Assembly (NCBI GenBank): GCA_903970285.1
Contig: CAJCHN010000121.1
Coordinates: forward strand, 1-51,849
Direction: 5' to 3'
Source: Rhodanobacteraceae bacterium
GTDB taxonomy: Bacteria; Acidobacteriota; Terriglobia; Terriglobales; Acidobacteriaceae
Length of the DNA stretch: 51,849 bases
A program made the translations under genes and the position numbers. Under the pieces are notes generated by a model, which saw only the letters and a list, made by a program, of their open reading frames with translations, was not told the origin of the DNA and did no database searches. This document shows, in pieces, positions 24,543-33,935 of the stretch. Positions within the stretch are counted from its first letter, which is position 1. Each line of letters begins with the position of its first letter.

Positions 24543-24737
24543 CTACTTCTTGGCGGTCGACTTCGCGTGTGCATCGGTCGAATGTTCGTGGGCTTTGGTG
24601 GAGTGCTCATGGGCCTTCGTCGAGTGTTCCGCGCCCTTGGCATGATCGCCCTTCTCGTGGTGCTCTGCAGCGGTTTTGTGTTCCTTGGCGGCGTTCTCGT
24701 GATGCTCCGCGGCTTTCTTGTGCGCTTCGTGTGCCAT
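24543..24737 (-). CDS. His/Lys/Glu-rich mini-protein with internal repeats
   Basis: A 64-residue, very hydrophilic protein. It has repeated AAEHHE-like units in the first half and three copies of a seven-residue unit (STKAHEH and variants) in the second, ending AKSTAKK. There is no signal peptide or membrane segment. Composition predicts a helical or disordered, metal-binding or nucleic-acid-associated stress protein; the function is unknown. AAAGAGAG a few bases upstream of the ATG is a usable SD. Similar His/Ala-rich small proteins occur in soil bacteria as far as I recall. The regular spacing of His-Glu pairs makes chance coding unlikely. Confidence 0.7.
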   Translation of the reverse strand: MAHEAHKKAAEHHENAAKEHKTAAEHHEKGDHAKGAEHSTKAHEHSTKAHEHSTDAHAKSTAKK

Positions 24738-25010
24738 GTTTGCTCTCTTTCCTGTGCTGCTTGGCGTTCGGCTCTATAAGCCTCGCAGACAGTACAACAA
24801 CCGACGTGAATTTGTCGACCCGCAGCTCCTCACCTCGACCGGATAAGTGCATGCCCAAATATGGTGCAATTTCCGGCCATACTCCGCACCCTCGGAGTCT
24901 AACCGTATCTCCTGTCGTCTGAATACTTTGCATCTTAATCAGCGGGGTAGGGATATCCCGTCGAAATCGCTCGCCATGGAACCCAACTCCGCAAAACGCA
25001 TCCCATCAGC

Positions 25011-26261
25011 ATGCCTGTCGAAACCACCAACTGGGCGGGAAACTACACCTTCCGCGCCGCCGAGCATGTCTCCCCGTCCTCCGTCGAGGAGATCCAGCAC
25101 CTCGTCCGCTCGCGCCCGCGCCTCAAGGCGCTCGGCCGCCGCCACTCCTTCAACTCCATCGCCGACACCACCGGCACGCACATCTCCCTCGACCGCCTGA
25201 AATCCACCACGCTCGATTCCGACGCACGCACCGTCACCGTCGGCGCCGGTATCAGCTACGGCGAACTCGCCCCCTGGCTCGATCGCCGCGGCTTCGCCCT
25301 GCACAACCTCGCCTCGCTCCCCCACATCTCGGTCGCCGGAGCCTGCGCCACCGCCACCCACGGCTCCGGCCTCGGCAATGCCTGCCTCGCCGAGGCTGTC
25401 TCCGCCATCGAGTTCGTCGATGGCCGCGGCAACCTCCACAAACTCACCCGCGCCTCACATCCCGGCCAGTTCTTCGGTGCCGTCGTCGGCTGCGGAGCTC
25501 TAGGCATCGTCACCAGCCTGAGCCTCGACCTTCTGCCCACCTTCCAGGTCGCCCAGACCGTCTACGAAAACCTCCTCTTCGAAACCCTCGCATCCCACCT
25601 GCCCGGCATCTTCGCCAGCGGCTACAGCGTCAGCCTGTTCACCGATTGGCAGGGTCACCGGGCTACGCAGGCCTGGGTCAAGCGCCGTGTCCCCGCCGAG
25701 TCAGTCGAGCCCGCCAGCTTCTTCGGTGCCACCCGCCAGACCCGCGACCTTCATCCGCTGCCCGACCACTTCGCCCAGTCCTGCACGCCTCAGCAGGGGA
25801 TCCCCGGCCCCTGGCACGACCGACTCCCGCATTTCTGCATGGAGTTCACCCCCTCGAGCGGTGCCGAACTCCAATCTGAATACTTCGTGCCCATCGCCGA
25901 CGGCTTCGCCGCCATCACGGCGGTCGAGTCGCTCCGCGAACGCATCACCCCGCACCTCTTCATCTCGGAGCTGCGCACCGTCGCCGCCGACGAGCACTGG
26001 CTCAGCATGGCACATCAGCGCGACTCACTGGCTATCCATTTCACCTGGAAGCCTGAGTGGTCCGCCGTCCGCGAAATTCTCCCGCTCATCGAAGCCAGGC
26101 TGGCTCCCTTCCGCGCCCGTCCGCACTGGGCAAAGCTCTTCACCATGCCCCACGCAACGCTCCGCTCGCTCTACCCGCGTTTCTCCGAATACGAAGCCCT
26201 GCGCCGCCACTTCGACCCGGAAGGCCGCTTAGCCAGCGACTTCCACGATCCTCCTGAGTAG
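25011..26261 (+). CDS. FAD-binding oxidase of the alditol/xylitol oxidase (AldO) type
   Basis: A protein of 416 residues. The N-terminal FAD-binding domain has LGRRHSFNSIADT, where His45 corresponds to the histidine that carries covalent FAD in alditol oxidase, and ATHGSG at 115-120. The C-terminal domain is of the D-arabinono-1,4-lactone oxidase type, with ELRTVAADEHWLSMAH and the final RFSEYEALRRHFDPEGRLAS typical of this group. Known members oxidise alditols such as xylitol or sorbitol with O2, forming an aldose and H2O2. The enzyme is probably cytoplasmic. No strong SD precedes the ATG. The gene is convergent with UPF0182, the stops lying 9 bases apart, and has no obvious partner gene. 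Confidence 0.87.
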   Translation: MPVETTNWAGNYTFRAAEHVSPSSVEEIQHLVRSRPRLKALGRRHSFNSIADTTGTHISLDRLKSTTLDSDARTVTVGAGISYGELAPWLDRRGFALHNLASLPHISVAGACATATHGSGLGNACLAEAVSAIEFVDGRGNLHKLTRASHPGQFFGAVVGCGALGIVTSLSLDLLPTFQVAQTVYENLLFETLASHLPGIFASGYSVSLFTDWQGHRATQAWVKRRVPAESVEPASFFGATRQTRDLHPLPDHFAQSCTPQQGIPGPWHDRLPHFCMEFTPSSGAELQSEYFVPIADGFAAITAVESLRERITPHLFISELRTVAADEHWLSMAHQRDSLAIHFTWKPEWSAVREILPLIEARLAPFRARPHWAKLFTMPHATLRSLYPRFSEYEALRRHFDPEGRLASDFHDPPE

Positions 26262-26270
26262 CCAGCCGTT

Positions 26271-29081
26271 TCACTTCCGCTGAGCGGCCAGCCGGTCCAG
26301 CACGCCCTTCAGCGCATCCAGCTTCTGCCCCGCCTCGCCCAGTTTGCCCGCCGCCGTCAACCTCTGGTAGTCGTCGAAGTCTTTCGCTGCCTCGGCGATC
26401 ATCGCGTTCACATCCGTGGTGGCCGCCGCAGTTCCCGGGCCCGGCGCAGCTCCGGTCGCGGCAGCAGGCGCCTCCGTCGCGCTCAGCGACGAAGCCTCGC
26501 CGCCGAACAGGCTCGCCAGCGCCGCCTGGAACGTCGTGCCGTAGGCCAGCTTATCCTGCAGCGCCAGCACCACCAGCCGCAGCTCCGGCATGGGACTCTG
26601 CTCTGCCTGCAGATAAATGGGTTCGGCGTACAGCAGTGCCTTGCCCGACGGAATCACCAGCAGGCTTCCGCGCAGCACGTGCGAGCCCTGCTGATTCCAC
26701 AGCGTCAACTGCCCGGAAAGCTGGGCGTTCTGGTCGATCCGCGCCTCGATCTGCTGCGGCCCGTCGATCAGCCGCGTCTTGGGAAAGTCGTAAACCACCG
26801 CCGTCCCATAGTTCGCGCCGTCACTGCGCCCCGCAATCCAGCCAATCAGGTTGTTGCGGTTCGCCGGCGTAAACGGCAGAATCTCCACAAACTCTTCCGC
26901 TGTCCCGCCGGGCAGCTTCATCAATACGAAGTTGGGCGACATCGGCTGCACCACCTGCTGCCCCGCGGCCAGGCTGGTCTCGGTCGCCACCGTCCACAGG
27001 TCTTCGCGATTGAAGAACACCTCCGGACGCGTCATGTGGTACAGCCCATACACCTCCGACTGCACCCGGAACAGCGCCTCCGGATACCGGACATGCTTGC
27101 GCAGGTCTGCCGGCATGGCCGCCGCATCCTTGAAAAGGCTGGGAAAGATGCCGCGATAAGCCGCCACCACGGGGTCCGCGCCGTCGAAGACGTAGAAGGT
27201 GACGCTTCCGTTATAAGCATCGATCACCACCTTCACGCTGTTGCGCATGTAGTTGATCGCAGTGTCTCCGAGGCTGTAACGGGTCGCGTAAGGGTAGCTG
27301 TCCGAAGTCGTAAACCCGTCCATCACCCACGACAGCCGACCATCGTCGCCCACCACGACATACGGATCCTGGTCGAAGATCAGGAATGGCGCCAGCCTCG
27401 CCACGCGCTCGCGAATGTTGCGCCGCATCAGCAGCCGGCTGCCTGGGTTCACATCGTCGCTGAAGGGCAGCGTGCCCAGGTCGCCCAGTTCCGTGGCCAG
27501 CAGCACCCGCCGGAGAAATCCACCCAGTTCAATCCCGCCTGTTCCCTGGTACGAGGTCAGGTTGTTGCCCTGCCCCTGGGGATAGTCGAACTCCTGCTGC
27601 CGCGTCTTCACATACACATCGGTATTGGTCATCTCGCCGAAGTAGATCTCCGGCCGCGTCACCTTCAGCCCCGCCACCGTGCTCTGCACCGGCATATTGC
27701 TCAGCAGCAGCGTGGGCAGGCCCTCCGGCGTGAATCCGTTCACCGGGTTCATGGTCACGCCGTATCCATGGGTGTAGATCAGCTTCTCGTTGATCCAGTT
27801 GCGGCTGCTCACCGGCAGCTTGTCCACGTTCAACTCGCGCTCCGCCAACATCACCTCGCGCATGCTTCCGTTCAGTACGTAGCGGTCGATATCGATATCC
27901 GGGAAGTCGTAGTAGGTGCGAATCTCCTGCACCTGCCGCAGCGTGTCCTGCAGGGCATGCCAGTCCCACAGCCGGATGTTGTCGAGCGTCGCCTGGTTGT
28001 GCGCGGGATCGGTCGCGTCGACCGTCGTCTCCGCCGGAAACTCCTGCTGCTGGAAGGTATCCAGTCCGAACGCTTTCCGCGTCAATTCAATGTTGTGCAT
28101 AATGTAGGGTTCTTCGCGCACCAACTGGTTCGGCTTCACGATAAAGCTGCTCACGTACCAGCCGGCCACGCCCACCAGCACATAACAGATGGCTGCCGGC
28201 GCCACCGCCGCGGCAATCAACACGCCGCGCGAGTCGCGCACCGCATTTGCCGCCGCCAGCAGCGCGCCCAGCAGCAGCGCCGCGCACACCAGCAGCAGCC
28301 CCGGAATGCTTACATGGGCGTCGGTGTAATTCACGCCGTCGAAGATGGTGTGATGCTCCAGCAGCATGCTGAACCGGTCCACATACACCATGACCGCCAG
28401 CACCAGCAGCAGGAACGCCGCCGTCATCGACAACCCGCGCCAGGGCGCCGACCCATAGCTCAAGCGCCGCCGCTCCAGCGTTCTCGACCCGCTGGTGATG
28501 AACAGAAACACGATCGCCGCCGCGCACATTGCGACCGCCAGCGTCAGCAGCCAGCCGTCGATCAACTCCCATGCCGGCAGCGTGAAAAGGTAGAAGTTCA
28601 GCGGCCGCCCGAAGATCGGATCGAGCGCGGTTCCCGCCGCCCGGGGCGCATACCAGAACAACGCCAGCGTCGGCCACTGCGCCATCATGGTGATCCCGCT
28701 CAATGAGGCGACCACCACGGAGACCGCCAGCGAGATCCAGCGCAGCGCAGGCGCGACCGGCAGGTTCACCGGACGCCCGCCAATCACGATCGGATGCAGC
28801 GTCGGCAGATCATCCGCATGCGACCGCCGGATGACCAGCAGAGCCGCATACAGCAAGGCAAAGGTGATGGCTGTAGCCCCTACGAAGACGCCCGCCTCCA
28901 CGCCCAGCGTCTTCCAGAACACGGCCGCGTAGCCCAGCGAACCGAACCACAGCAGGTCCACCCAGTACGACAGCGCGATCCGCCCCAGGATCAGCAGCCC
29001 GATCACCACCGCTGCCAGCACCAACACCCTGCGGCCGCGTCCCGCCTGCCTCAGCTCCGCCGCGTCGATATACTCCGGCAA
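26271..29081 (-). CDS. UPF0182 family membrane protein
   Basis: A protein of 936 residues. The first third has about seven membrane helices, beginning VLVLAAVVIGLLILGRIALSYW. It is followed by a large extracytoplasmic domain with family-typical stretches (GGFLRRVLLATELGDL, YPQGQGNNLTSYQGTGG, NRNNLIGWIAGRSDGANYG), then an Ala/Pro-rich linker and a C-terminal coiled-coil-like helix (DYQRLTAAGKLGEAGQKL). Length and order agree with UPF0182/COG1615 proteins, whose biochemical role is unknown. The TTG at 29081 is the start, with CGGAGG 6 bases upstream. It lies downstream of the UspA gene on the same strand, over 200 bases away, so may be a separate unit. Confidence 0.9.
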   Translation of the reverse strand: MPEYIDAAELRQAGRGRRVLVLAAVVIGLLILGRIALSYWVDLLWFGSLGYAAVFWKTLGVEAGVFVGATAITFALLYAALLVIRRSHADDLPTLHPIVIGGRPVNLPVAPALRWISLAVSVVVASLSGITMMAQWPTLALFWYAPRAAGTALDPIFGRPLNFYLFTLPAWELIDGWLLTLAVAMCAAAIVFLFITSGSRTLERRRLSYGSAPWRGLSMTAAFLLLVLAVMVYVDRFSMLLEHHTIFDGVNYTDAHVSIPGLLLVCAALLLGALLAAANAVRDSRGVLIAAAVAPAAICYVLVGVAGWYVSSFIVKPNQLVREEPYIMHNIELTRKAFGLDTFQQQEFPAETTVDATDPAHNQATLDNIRLWDWHALQDTLRQVQEIRTYYDFPDIDIDRYVLNGSMREVMLAERELNVDKLPVSSRNWINEKLIYTHGYGVTMNPVNGFTPEGLPTLLLSNMPVQSTVAGLKVTRPEIYFGEMTNTDVYVKTRQQEFDYPQGQGNNLTSYQGTGGIELGGFLRRVLLATELGDLGTLPFSDDVNPGSRLLMRRNIRERVARLAPFLIFDQDPYVVVGDDGRLSWVMDGFTTSDSYPYATRYSLGDTAINYMRNSVKVVIDAYNGSVTFYVFDGADPVVAAYRGIFPSLFKDAAAMPADLRKHVRYPEALFRVQSEVYGLYHMTRPEVFFNREDLWTVATETSLAAGQQVVQPMSPNFVLMKLPGGTAEEFVEILPFTPANRNNLIGWIAGRSDGANYGTAVVYDFPKTRLIDGPQQIEARIDQNAQLSGQLTLWNQQGSHVLRGSLLVIPSGKALLYAEPIYLQAEQSPMPELRLVVLALQDKLAYGTTFQAALASLFGGEASSLSATEAPAAATGAAPGPGTAAATTDVNAMIAEAAKDFDDYQRLTAAGKLGEAGQKLDALKGVLDRLAAQRK

Positions 29082-29296
29082 GACTTGCCTCCGCGTTCCA
29101 CCCCGGTTACGGGGATCACCGCGATTGTACGGCTTCCAATGGAGCGCCGGATGGTCCTGTCAAACCACTCCCGGCGCTCCCGCCGGGCCACGGAATTGCT
29201 CCTTGCGACCAACGTGAACTCCTGGCGAAGCCACCGGGCGTCACAAACTGACCGCTTCATGCAGCCGACCCGTCAGGCGGTACATCAGCCTCTCGT

Positions 29297-30184
29297 TCAG
29301 CAGACGGTCAGCACCGGGCACAGCGCCTCGGCCAGCAGTGCCGGCGTCAGCCCGCGCTCCACCCGTGTCAGCCAGAACGATGACTTGCGCGCACCCAGCA
29401 CGATCAGATCCGCCCCAACGCGCTCGGCCAGGCCGAGGATCGCGGATGCCGGTTCGCCGTGTTCCACCACGCACTCCGGCGTGCACCAGTCGTAGGTGCT
29501 CTCCGGGATGCGCGCCTTCAGCGCCTTCTGGAAACCTTCGTCGAGTGCCTGCCGCGTCTCGCCATAGCGATATTCCGCTTCGACCGTGTAGCAGCAGTAG
29601 AGCCGCGCGCCGGCATCCTCCGCCAGCGACAGCGCATACACCGCCGCCTTGGTCGCCTCGGGCGAAAAGTCGTTGGCATACACCACGGTCCGGAACATCA
29701 GGGGACCAGGTCCGGGCAGCTTCGCCTTGGGGCCCACCGTCAGCACCGGGCAGCTCGCCGCGCGGATCAGCTGTTCCGCCGTCGACCCCAGCACCAGCCG
29801 CTCGATGCCCGTCTTCGACTGCGTCCCAGCCACGATCAGGTCGACACCGTCCTCTTTCGCCAGCTCCAGCAGCGCCTCCGCCGGTTTCCGCGCGGCGCGG
29901 CATACCGTCCTGGTCGGGATGCCGGTTGCCAGCAGCTTCCGCTCCTCTTCGCCCAGGCGCTCACAGCCCCTGCGCAGCTTATCTTCCGGCGGGATCTCCA
30001 GCTCGGGCGCCGCCCAGGACGAGGTCACCGTCGGATCGACCATGTGCACCAGCTCCAGCGTCGAGCCAAAACGCAGCGCGAGCGAACGCGCATAGGCGAC
30101 AGCGCGCTCCGAAGCCCAGGAAAAATCAGTGGCAAGCAAAATCGTCTGCATCGATACAGCCGCAGGTTCCTGAAGAACTGGCAT
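29297..30184 (-). CDS. Universal stress protein, two UspA domains in tandem
   Basis: A protein of 295 residues, twice the size of a single UspA domain. Domain 1 (about 10-155) begins QTILLATDFSWASERAVAYA and ends with the ATP-binding signature GTQSKTGIERLVLGSTAEQL. Domain 2 (about 165-295) begins FRTVVYANDFSPEATKAAVY, but its glycine motif is altered (GARKSSFWLTRVERGLT), so it probably does not bind ATP in the usual way. GAGG sits 8 bases before the ATG at 30184, which I prefer to the one at 30193. Such proteins help survival under starvation, oxidative or membrane stress. It is divergent from fhs. Confidence 0.9.
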   Translation of the reverse strand: MPVLQEPAAVSMQTILLATDFSWASERAVAYARSLALRFGSTLELVHMVDPTVTSSWAAPELEIPPEDKLRRGCERLGEEERKLLATGIPTRTVCRAARKPAEALLELAKEDGVDLIVAGTQSKTGIERLVLGSTAEQLIRAASCPVLTVGPKAKLPGPGPLMFRTVVYANDFSPEATKAAVYALSLAEDAGARLYCCYTVEAEYRYGETRQALDEGFQKALKARIPESTYDWCTPECVVEHGEPASAILGLAERVGADLIVLGARKSSFWLTRVERGLTPALLAEALCPVLTVC

Positions 30185-30513
30185 GGCATTCACCTCAGCG
30201 ATTCATCTCGAAAGTCGTCGATTCAGGCTCTCTGCCATGAACCTACTCGCTCGCCGAGGTCGAGGTCTGTGACGTTTGACACACTTCTTGCAAACGCCGC
30301 ACCTCGCTGAAAATAAGTGGGTGCTCCAAGAATGGTGCACACCCAAAGGTTTTCGACAGCCCTTTGATACCACAGCTAAGTGGCTTGTTATGAATAATAT
30401 GAGCAACATCTTACGGGGTGGGTGGAAGACCGTCTCCAAACCTCGAAACCGGCCGGTGGAGGCGTAAACTAGACTCTTTGCAGACGTCCGCATCACCCAC
30501 CTCTGAGGCACCC
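30185..30513. other. Divergent promoter region between uspA-like gene and fhs
   Basis: About 330 bases with no supported gene. The central part is AT-richer (around 30360-30400) and must hold promoters for both flanking genes. It contains the short repeat at 30315-30340 that recurs inverted at 50683-50708. Confidence 0.4.
30315..30340 (+). repeat. Short dispersed repeat, copy 1 (partner at 50683-50708, inverted)
   Basis: AAGTGGGTGC, four variable bases, then AGAATGGTGCAC. The copy at 50683-50708 has the same 26-base unit on the other strand, with differences only in the central four or five bases. Both are in gaps between genes and upstream of a minus- or plus-strand start. Confidence 0.55.
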
Positions 30514-32142
30514 TTGACCAAGCATCTGCTCCCCATCGAAGCAATCGCCGCCAAACTCGACCTGCCCGAAGCCCTCTACGAACGCCGCAGCGCGATCAGC
30601 GCCAAGCTCTCGCTCGACCTGCTGGACGACCCGGCCTTGAATCGCCAGGGCAAGCTGATTCTGGTCACCGCCACCACCCCCACGGTCTCCGGCGAAGGCA
30701 AAACCGTCACCTCGATCGGCCTGGTGCAGGGTCTCGAAAAGATCGGCAAACGCGCCATCATCACCTCGCGCGAGCCCTCGCTCGGCCCGGTCTTCGGCAT
30801 GAAGGGCGGCGCAGCCGGCGGCGGACGCTCCCAGGTCGAGCCTGCGGACAAGATCAACCTGCACTTCCACGGCGACTTTCACGCCATCACCAGCGCGCAC
30901 AACCTGCTCTCCGCGCTGATCGACTCGCATCTCTTCCACGGCAACGAACTGAACCTCGACCCGGCCGCGATCACCTGGCCCCGCGCCCTCGACATGAACG
31001 ATCGGGCGCTGCGCAGCATCACCGTGAGCGTTACACCCGCGGACAAGCGGCAGCGCGATGGCTCCAATCGTTCTTCCGGCTTCCTGATTACCGCCGCGAG
31101 CGAGATCATGGCCATCCTTTCGCTCACGGAGTCGCGCGAAGACCTGCGTGCGCGGCTGGCCCGCATCGTCATCGGCGCCGACCGCTCCGGCGAACCCGTC
31201 ACCGCCGGCGACCTGGGCGCGACCGGCCCCATGATGGCCTTGCTCGCCGAAGCCGTCCAGCCGAATCTCGTCCAGACTACCGAAGGAACGCCGGCACTGG
31301 TCCATTGCGGCCCCTTTGCCAACATCGCGCACGGCACCAGTTCGGTCATCTCCCAGAAGATGGGTCTCAAGCTGGCGGACTATGTCGTCAACGAGACCGG
31401 CTTCGCCTCCGACCTCGGCTTCGCGAAGTACATGGACCTGGTGATGCCGTCATCCGGCATCCGGCCGGCGCTCGCCGTGCTGGTAACGACCGCGCAAAGC
31501 GTCCGCAACCAGGGTGAGGGCAGTCTGGTTTCCGGCTTCGCGAACCTCGCGAAGCATATCGCTATCGTCCGCGGCTTCCGGCTGCCGGTGGTGGTCGCGA
31601 TCAACCGCTTCCCGCAGGATACGGAAGAAGACCTGGCGGCGCTGAAGGAGTTCTGCGAGGCGAACGGCGCATCCTTTGCACTTTCGGAAGCCTTCGCGAA
31701 GGGCGGCGAGGGCGCAGCCGACCTCGCACGCAAAGTGGTCGAGGTGCTCGAAGCCAACCCGCACGTCGAGCCTTCGACGACGTATCAGAGCAGCGACTCA
31801 GCCCGGGAGAAGATCGCCAGCGTAGCCCGCAACATCTACGGCGCGGACGCGGTCGAGTTTACCCCCCAGGCCGAGGAGAACCTGGCCCGGTTCGCTCGCT
31901 GGGGCTTTGGAGAGCTGCCGGTGTGCATCGCCAAGACGCAGTACTCGCTCTCCGACAACCCGAAACTGATGGGCGCGCCGACCGGCTGGACGCTCCACAT
32001 CACGGACGTGGCGCTCTCGGCGGGTGCCGGCTTCCTGGTCGTCATCTCCGGGGCCATGATGCTGATGCCCGGCCTGCCAAAAACCTCCCGGGCACTGGCC
32101 ATCGATGTCGATGCGAACGGTGAGATCACGGGGATGAGCTAA
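30514..32142 (+). CDS. fhs: Formate-tetrahydrofolate ligase
   Basis: A protein of 542 residues, close to the usual 555. It makes 10-formyl-tetrahydrofolate from formate, ATP and tetrahydrofolate in one-carbon metabolism. The nucleotide-binding loop TPTVSGEGKTVTSIGL lies near residues 50-65. Other family stretches are REPSLGPVFGMKGGAAGGG, KINLHFHGDFHAI, TEGTPALVHCGPFANIAHG and FVVISGAMMLMPGLP-like GFLVVISGAMMLMPGLP near the end. The TTG at 30514 with GAGG five bases upstream is the best start. The frame extends to 30418, but the added residues are Arg/Ser-rich and unlike the family. Monocistronic, divergent from the UspA gene. Confidence 0.95.
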   Translation: MTKHLLPIEAIAAKLDLPEALYERRSAISAKLSLDLLDDPALNRQGKLILVTATTPTVSGEGKTVTSIGLVQGLEKIGKRAIITSREPSLGPVFGMKGGAAGGGRSQVEPADKINLHFHGDFHAITSAHNLLSALIDSHLFHGNELNLDPAAITWPRALDMNDRALRSITVSVTPADKRQRDGSNRSSGFLITAASEIMAILSLTESREDLRARLARIVIGADRSGEPVTAGDLGATGPMMALLAEAVQPNLVQTTEGTPALVHCGPFANIAHGTSSVISQKMGLKLADYVVNETGFASDLGFAKYMDLVMPSSGIRPALAVLVTTAQSVRNQGEGSLVSGFANLAKHIAIVRGFRLPVVVAINRFPQDTEEDLAALKEFCEANGASFALSEAFAKGGEGAADLARKVVEVLEANPHVEPSTTYQSSDSAREKIASVARNIYGADAVEFTPQAEENLARFARWGFGELPVCIAKTQYSLSDNPKLMGAPTGWTLHITDVALSAGAGFLVVISGAMMLMPGLPKTSRALAIDVDANGEITGMS

Positions 32143-32173
32143 GCAGCCGGGCTGGCGGCCGGATGGCCGGACC

Positions 32174-32779
32174 CTAGCCGTTGCGTCCGCAGCCGTGGCG
32201 CATGACGATCGGCTTGCGCCACTCTTCCATGGTTGCGTAAATGATGCAGCTGCGGCCGGTGCGGGTGTCGACCCGCCAGGTCAGGTTGCCCTGGCGATAC
32301 CACATGTAGTCTCCGGCGCCTGCGAAGCGCTCGCCGTTCGGGGCGTTAGGCAGTTCGGTGTCGCGCATCGGCAATGCGGCCGGTACATCCGCCCGGCGGT
32401 CGACGCGCTGTCCGGTCGAGGGGACGATGACGGGCTGCGAGCTTGAGGATCCGTCGCCGATGCCGTAATAGCCCTGACGCGCCGCGTCCAGCGATGAGTT
32501 GGAGGAACGGTCCCGATTCGGGTCGCGATCCCGGTCATAGCCCTCGACCGCTTCTTCGGCCGCGATGCGAGCAGGTGCAAACTTTCTTTCGCTGTTGCCG
32601 TCCGCCGTTTCGCCGGAGTTTTCTTTCTGGAAACGAGCTTCCTGATCCGGCGTGAGGCAGCCCTCGCAGGTATAGTCCCCGCGGTCTTCCTTGAGGGTGT
32701 CGCGGTGGGTCTTCCAGGCGTACCAGCCGCCGTAGATCAGCACTGCCAGGATCACCAAGAGCAGAATGTTGCGAATCAT
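32174..32779 (-). CDS. Membrane-anchored hypothetical protein with Cys pair
   Basis: A protein of 201 residues. One N-terminal membrane helix (NILLLVILAVLIYGGWYAW) is followed by a short CEGCLTP motif near residues 38-44 (a CxxC pair), a long Asp/Arg/Ser-rich disordered linker, and a compact C-terminal part with YMWYRQGNLTWRVDTRTGRS. The latter looks like a small beta domain with two more Cys. Topology suggests that most of it faces the periplasm. GGAGG 7 bases upstream fixes the ATG. The CxxC could bind metal or act in redox chemistry, but the family is unknown. It is convergent with fhs and divergent from the glycosyltransferase. Confidence 0.65.
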   Translation of the reverse strand: MIRNILLLVILAVLIYGGWYAWKTHRDTLKEDRGDYTCEGCLTPDQEARFQKENSGETADGNSERKFAPARIAAEEAVEGYDRDRDPNRDRSSNSSLDAARQGYYGIGDGSSSSQPVIVPSTGQRVDRRADVPAALPMRDTELPNAPNGERFAGAGDYMWYRQGNLTWRVDTRTGRSCIIYATMEEWRKPIVMRHGCGRNG

Positions 32780-32932
32780 CGAGCCGCCTCCGTCCGCGTG
32801 TCATGCCGGGCACACAGTCCCCACGAGCCGACTTACACGTTACTACTATCGCTCAAAGAGGAGGCACCGTCGAACGAAAAGTGCAGCCATCCTGCAGCAG
32901 CGAAATGTGCGCCGAAGCGGTATCATCGTCGA

Positions 32933-33922
32933 GTGCTGAAATACTCAATCGTCGTTCCGTTCCATAACGAGGAAGAGAACGTGACCACGCTCTACGACCG
33001 CCTGAAGGCGGTGATGGAGACGGTCCTGTCCGAGACCCGGGACACGTTCGAGCTGGTCTTCGTGGACGACGGATCGCGCGATCGCACCTATCGCCTGCTG
33101 GAAGAGATCGCGGCGGTGGATTCGCGCGTTCTGGTGGTGAAGCTTCGCCGCAACTTTGGCCAGACCAGCGCCCTGGCCGCCGGCTTCGACCACGCGCAGG
33201 GAGAGTTCGTGATCGCCATGGATGGCGACCTGCAGCACGACCCGCTGGAGGTTCCGCAGTTTATCGCCAAGCTGGAAGAGGGTTATGACGTGGTCTCCGG
33301 CTGGCGGGCGGAACGCGGCGATAACCTGATCCTGCGCAAGATTCCATCGCGGGTCGCGAACACGCTGATGGCCGTGCTCTCGGGCGTGCCGATTCACGAC
33401 TTCGGTACGACGTTCAAGGCGTACCGGCGCGAGGTGATCCAGAGCATTCCGCTCTATGGCGAGATGCACCGGTTCATCCCGGCGCTGGCGAGCTGGTACG
33501 GCGCCTCGATCTGCGAGATTCCAATCTCGAACCCGGCGCGCACTGCCGGCAAGAGCCACTACGGGATTTCACGAACGTTCCGAGTCTTCTTCGACCTGCT
33601 GACCATCCGCTTCCTGCTGAAGTACATGACGCGCCCGCTGCACTTCTTCGGGACGTTCGGCGCGCTGGGAGTCTTCGGCGGATTCGGCCTGGCGGGATTC
33701 CTGCTGATCCTGAAGCTGGCGACCCACGATGCCGTGCACCACGACCACGCGCCGCTGTTCTACATCGCCATTACGCTCATTCTCGGCGGCATTCAGATGA
33801 TGGGGATTGGACTCCTGGGCGAGTTGCAGGTGCGCCACTTCCACACGGCCGACCGCCGGGCGCCGTACGCGGTGGATCGTCTGTTGCGGCTGCGCAGCAG
33901 TGAAGAATCGATGCTGCACTGA
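32933..33922 (+). CDS. Family 2 glycosyltransferase, polyprenyl-phosphate sugar transferase type
   Basis: A protein of 329 residues from a GTG at 32933 (MLKYSIVVPFHNEEENV). The longer frame from 32705 antisenses the neighbouring gene and is not used. The GT2 fold shows VPFHNEEEN, VDDGSRD at 45-51, the acidic MDGDLQHDP at 96-104 and the acceptor-site stretch LRRNFGQTSALAAGFDHA. Two C-terminal membrane helices follow (FFGTFGALGVFGGFGLAGFL and FYIAITLILGGIQMMGIGLL). This is the layout of DPM1/ArnC/GtrB-like enzymes, which move a sugar from a nucleotide to undecaprenyl or dolichyl phosphate at the inner membrane for envelope modification. Confidence 0.88.
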   Translation: MLKYSIVVPFHNEEENVTTLYDRLKAVMETVLSETRDTFELVFVDDGSRDRTYRLLEEIAAVDSRVLVVKLRRNFGQTSALAAGFDHAQGEFVIAMDGDLQHDPLEVPQFIAKLEEGYDVVSGWRAERGDNLILRKIPSRVANTLMAVLSGVPIHDFGTTFKAYRREVIQSIPLYGEMHRFIPALASWYGASICEIPISNPARTAGKSHYGISRTFRVFFDLLTIRFLLKYMTRPLHFFGTFGALGVFGGFGLAGFLLILKLATHDAVHHDHAPLFYIAITLILGGIQMMGIGLLGELQVRHFHTADRRAPYAVDRLLRLRSSEESMLH

Positions 33923-33935
33923 GGTGCGACGGGAG

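Noticed and set aside
24543..24737. CRISPR-like tandem units in the His-rich mini-gene
   Set aside because: The units are short, in frame and without spacers; they are codon repeats of a protein.
24607..24933. 108-residue minus-strand open frame overlapping the His-rich mini-gene
   Set aside because: No SD, and it covers the repetitive mini-gene in another frame; the mini-gene has better start signals and regular repeats.
26679..28706. 675-residue plus-strand open frame
   Set aside because: Antisense to the UPF0182 gene; very His/Arg/Gln-rich, no start signal, explained by codon bias in high-GC DNA.
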